Source: Oscillatoria sp. SIO1A7 (GTDB lineage Bacteria; Cyanobacteriota; Cyanobacteriia; Cyanobacteriales; Laspinemataceae). Taken from it: a DNA stretch of 64,000 bases. Below are positions 63,484-64,000 of the stretch, one piece after another (the stretch's first letter is position 1; every line of letters begins with the position of its first letter). The position numbers and the translations under genes were made by a program. The notes below the pieces were generated by a model that did no database searches, was not told the DNA's origin, and saw nothing but the letters and a program-made list of their open reading frames with translations. Where the stretch lies: positions 62,001-126,000 of the forward strand of contig JAAHFN010000022.1 in the NCBI GenBank assembly GCA_010672965.1. Reading direction: 5' to 3'.

Positions 63484-63512
63484 TTGACATTCGAGAAAAA
63501 CGATGCTAAGAT
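63484..63512 (+). promoter_or_regulatory. Promoter of RNA locus 2
   Basis: TTGACA (63484-63489), 17-base spacer, TAAGAT (63507-63512). Same spacing as at 35093-35121, and the spacer also ends in TGC. Confidence 0.75.
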
Positions 63513-63518
63513 GGATTT

Positions 63519-63811
63519 ATAGCTCCCGAAGCTTTGGGGTGCATAAATAGGGGCCACGGCTAATAACCGCGACCCATTAGAACTGGAAACATCTGTCAAA
63601 ACTAGCAAGGAGGTATTCTCAGTCAAACAATTTCTCCCTTAAAAAACCGGCCTGCGGCGGGGTAAGCCTTGGACTCTCCGGCAAGTCGGCCGTTGGCACG
63701 CCCCCAATCGCAGCGTCCGGCCGGGAAGATATCCCACCCAATAGCCCGCCGATTTCGCACCCTGTCGCGAGCAGCGGGTGGGTTTTCCTTGGGAGAAATT
63801 CGCTCTTGTTT
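63519..63811 (+). ncRNA. Candidate structured RNA, copy 2 (unknown family)
   Basis: The shared blocks match copy 1 in order. The 10-bp closing stem is perfect here (63629-63638 with 63791-63800), and the distance from AAGGAGGT (63607-63614) to the stem is 15 bases at both loci. The inner hairpin arms (63659-63668 and 63695-63704) keep 8 of 10 pairs. No frame is open through the region: the frame corresponding to copy 1 meets TAA after CCT at 63640. The RNA end is a guess from GAGAAATTCGCTCTTGTTTTT at 63793-63813. Confidence 0.6.
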
Positions 63812-63830
63812 TTAGTGCAATACAGGACTT

Positions 63831-63982
63831 ATATCAAATCCGCTTCCGCTGTTCCATGAATACCCCCATAAATACCTTTGGGGCAATTCCCAAGCGAGCG
63901 ATACGACCCCGGCCGCCCAAGACCAACCGGGGCGCTTCCGGGGGACCCCTAGAAACTGTGGCTGTTTAACCGGATTTGATAT
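63831..63982. mobile_element. ATATCAAATCCG inverted-repeat element, copy 3
   Basis: It runs from ATATCAAATCCG to CGGATTTGATAT, 152 bases, in reverse orientation to copies 1 and 2. The window ends in GAAACCGGGTTT, half of the AAACCCGG palindrome. Confidence 0.83.
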
Positions 63983-64000
63983 AACTCAGAAACCGGGTTT

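Overview
The window is chromosomal DNA of a cyanobacterium, most likely a filamentous Oscillatoriales-type strain. The direct evidence is psaM (photosystem I subunit XII), apcD (allophycocyanin alpha-B), a cyAbrB-type regulator, a plastid-lipid-associated (fibrillin) protein, a thylakoid/envelope MCE transporter, and a very high density of the octamer GCGATCGC, the HIP1 palindrome of cyanobacteria. Coding density is low. Long intergenic stretches are filled with heptanucleotide arrays, AAACCCGG/CCGGGTTT hairpins and several families of small inverted-repeat elements.

Layout. 0-9 kb: arginine decarboxylase (speA), divergent ndk, a TerC-type membrane protein, psaM, a one-helix coiled-coil protein, an RND-pump remnant, a TPR protein and a broken DUF6745-like gene. 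9-23 kb: a carbohydrate block on the minus strand with a GH65 phosphorylase fused to beta-phosphoglucomutase, sucrose synthase, a sucrose-phosphate-synthase-like GT4, a second GT4, an HtrA protease and a membrane GT2. 23-41 kb: accessory DNA with a secreted FHA/TPR/CHAT protein, a small gene split by a stop, a fibrillin, a glutathione S-transferase, a pentapeptide-repeat protein, a Uma2 nuclease-like protein and a STAND (NB-ARC/TPR) NTPase split by an in-frame TGA. 41-57 kb: mostly housekeeping genes (lpdA, trpC, a PLP aminotransferase, apcD, rlmD, lpxD, cyAbrB, MCE plus its ATPase, yvcK, tsaE). 57-64 kb: decayed accessory genes (DUF4058 and Rpn-like fragments, ABA4-like, a hexapeptide acetyltransferase, a toxin/antitoxin remnant) around an intact leucine-rich-repeat lipoprotein.

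The main unexpected observations are these. (1) Two unlinked loci (about 35.1-35.4 and 63.5-63.8 kb) share a sigma70-type promoter, an AAGGAGGT motif and a long-range closing stem at identical spacing, but no shared protein. They look like paralogous structured RNAs that I cannot name. (2) Five genes are each interrupted by a single in-frame stop with the reading frame kept on both sides (four TAA, one TGA). (3) Three short elements ending in GGGAGCATTT carry perfect 9-bp target duplications, one of them inserted in the loop of an older hairpin. (4) About twelve copies of a roughly 150-bp element ending in TATAGCG(G/T)TTCTCAAAT are present, two of them back to back. All family names come from reading the sequence and from memory; nothing was searched.
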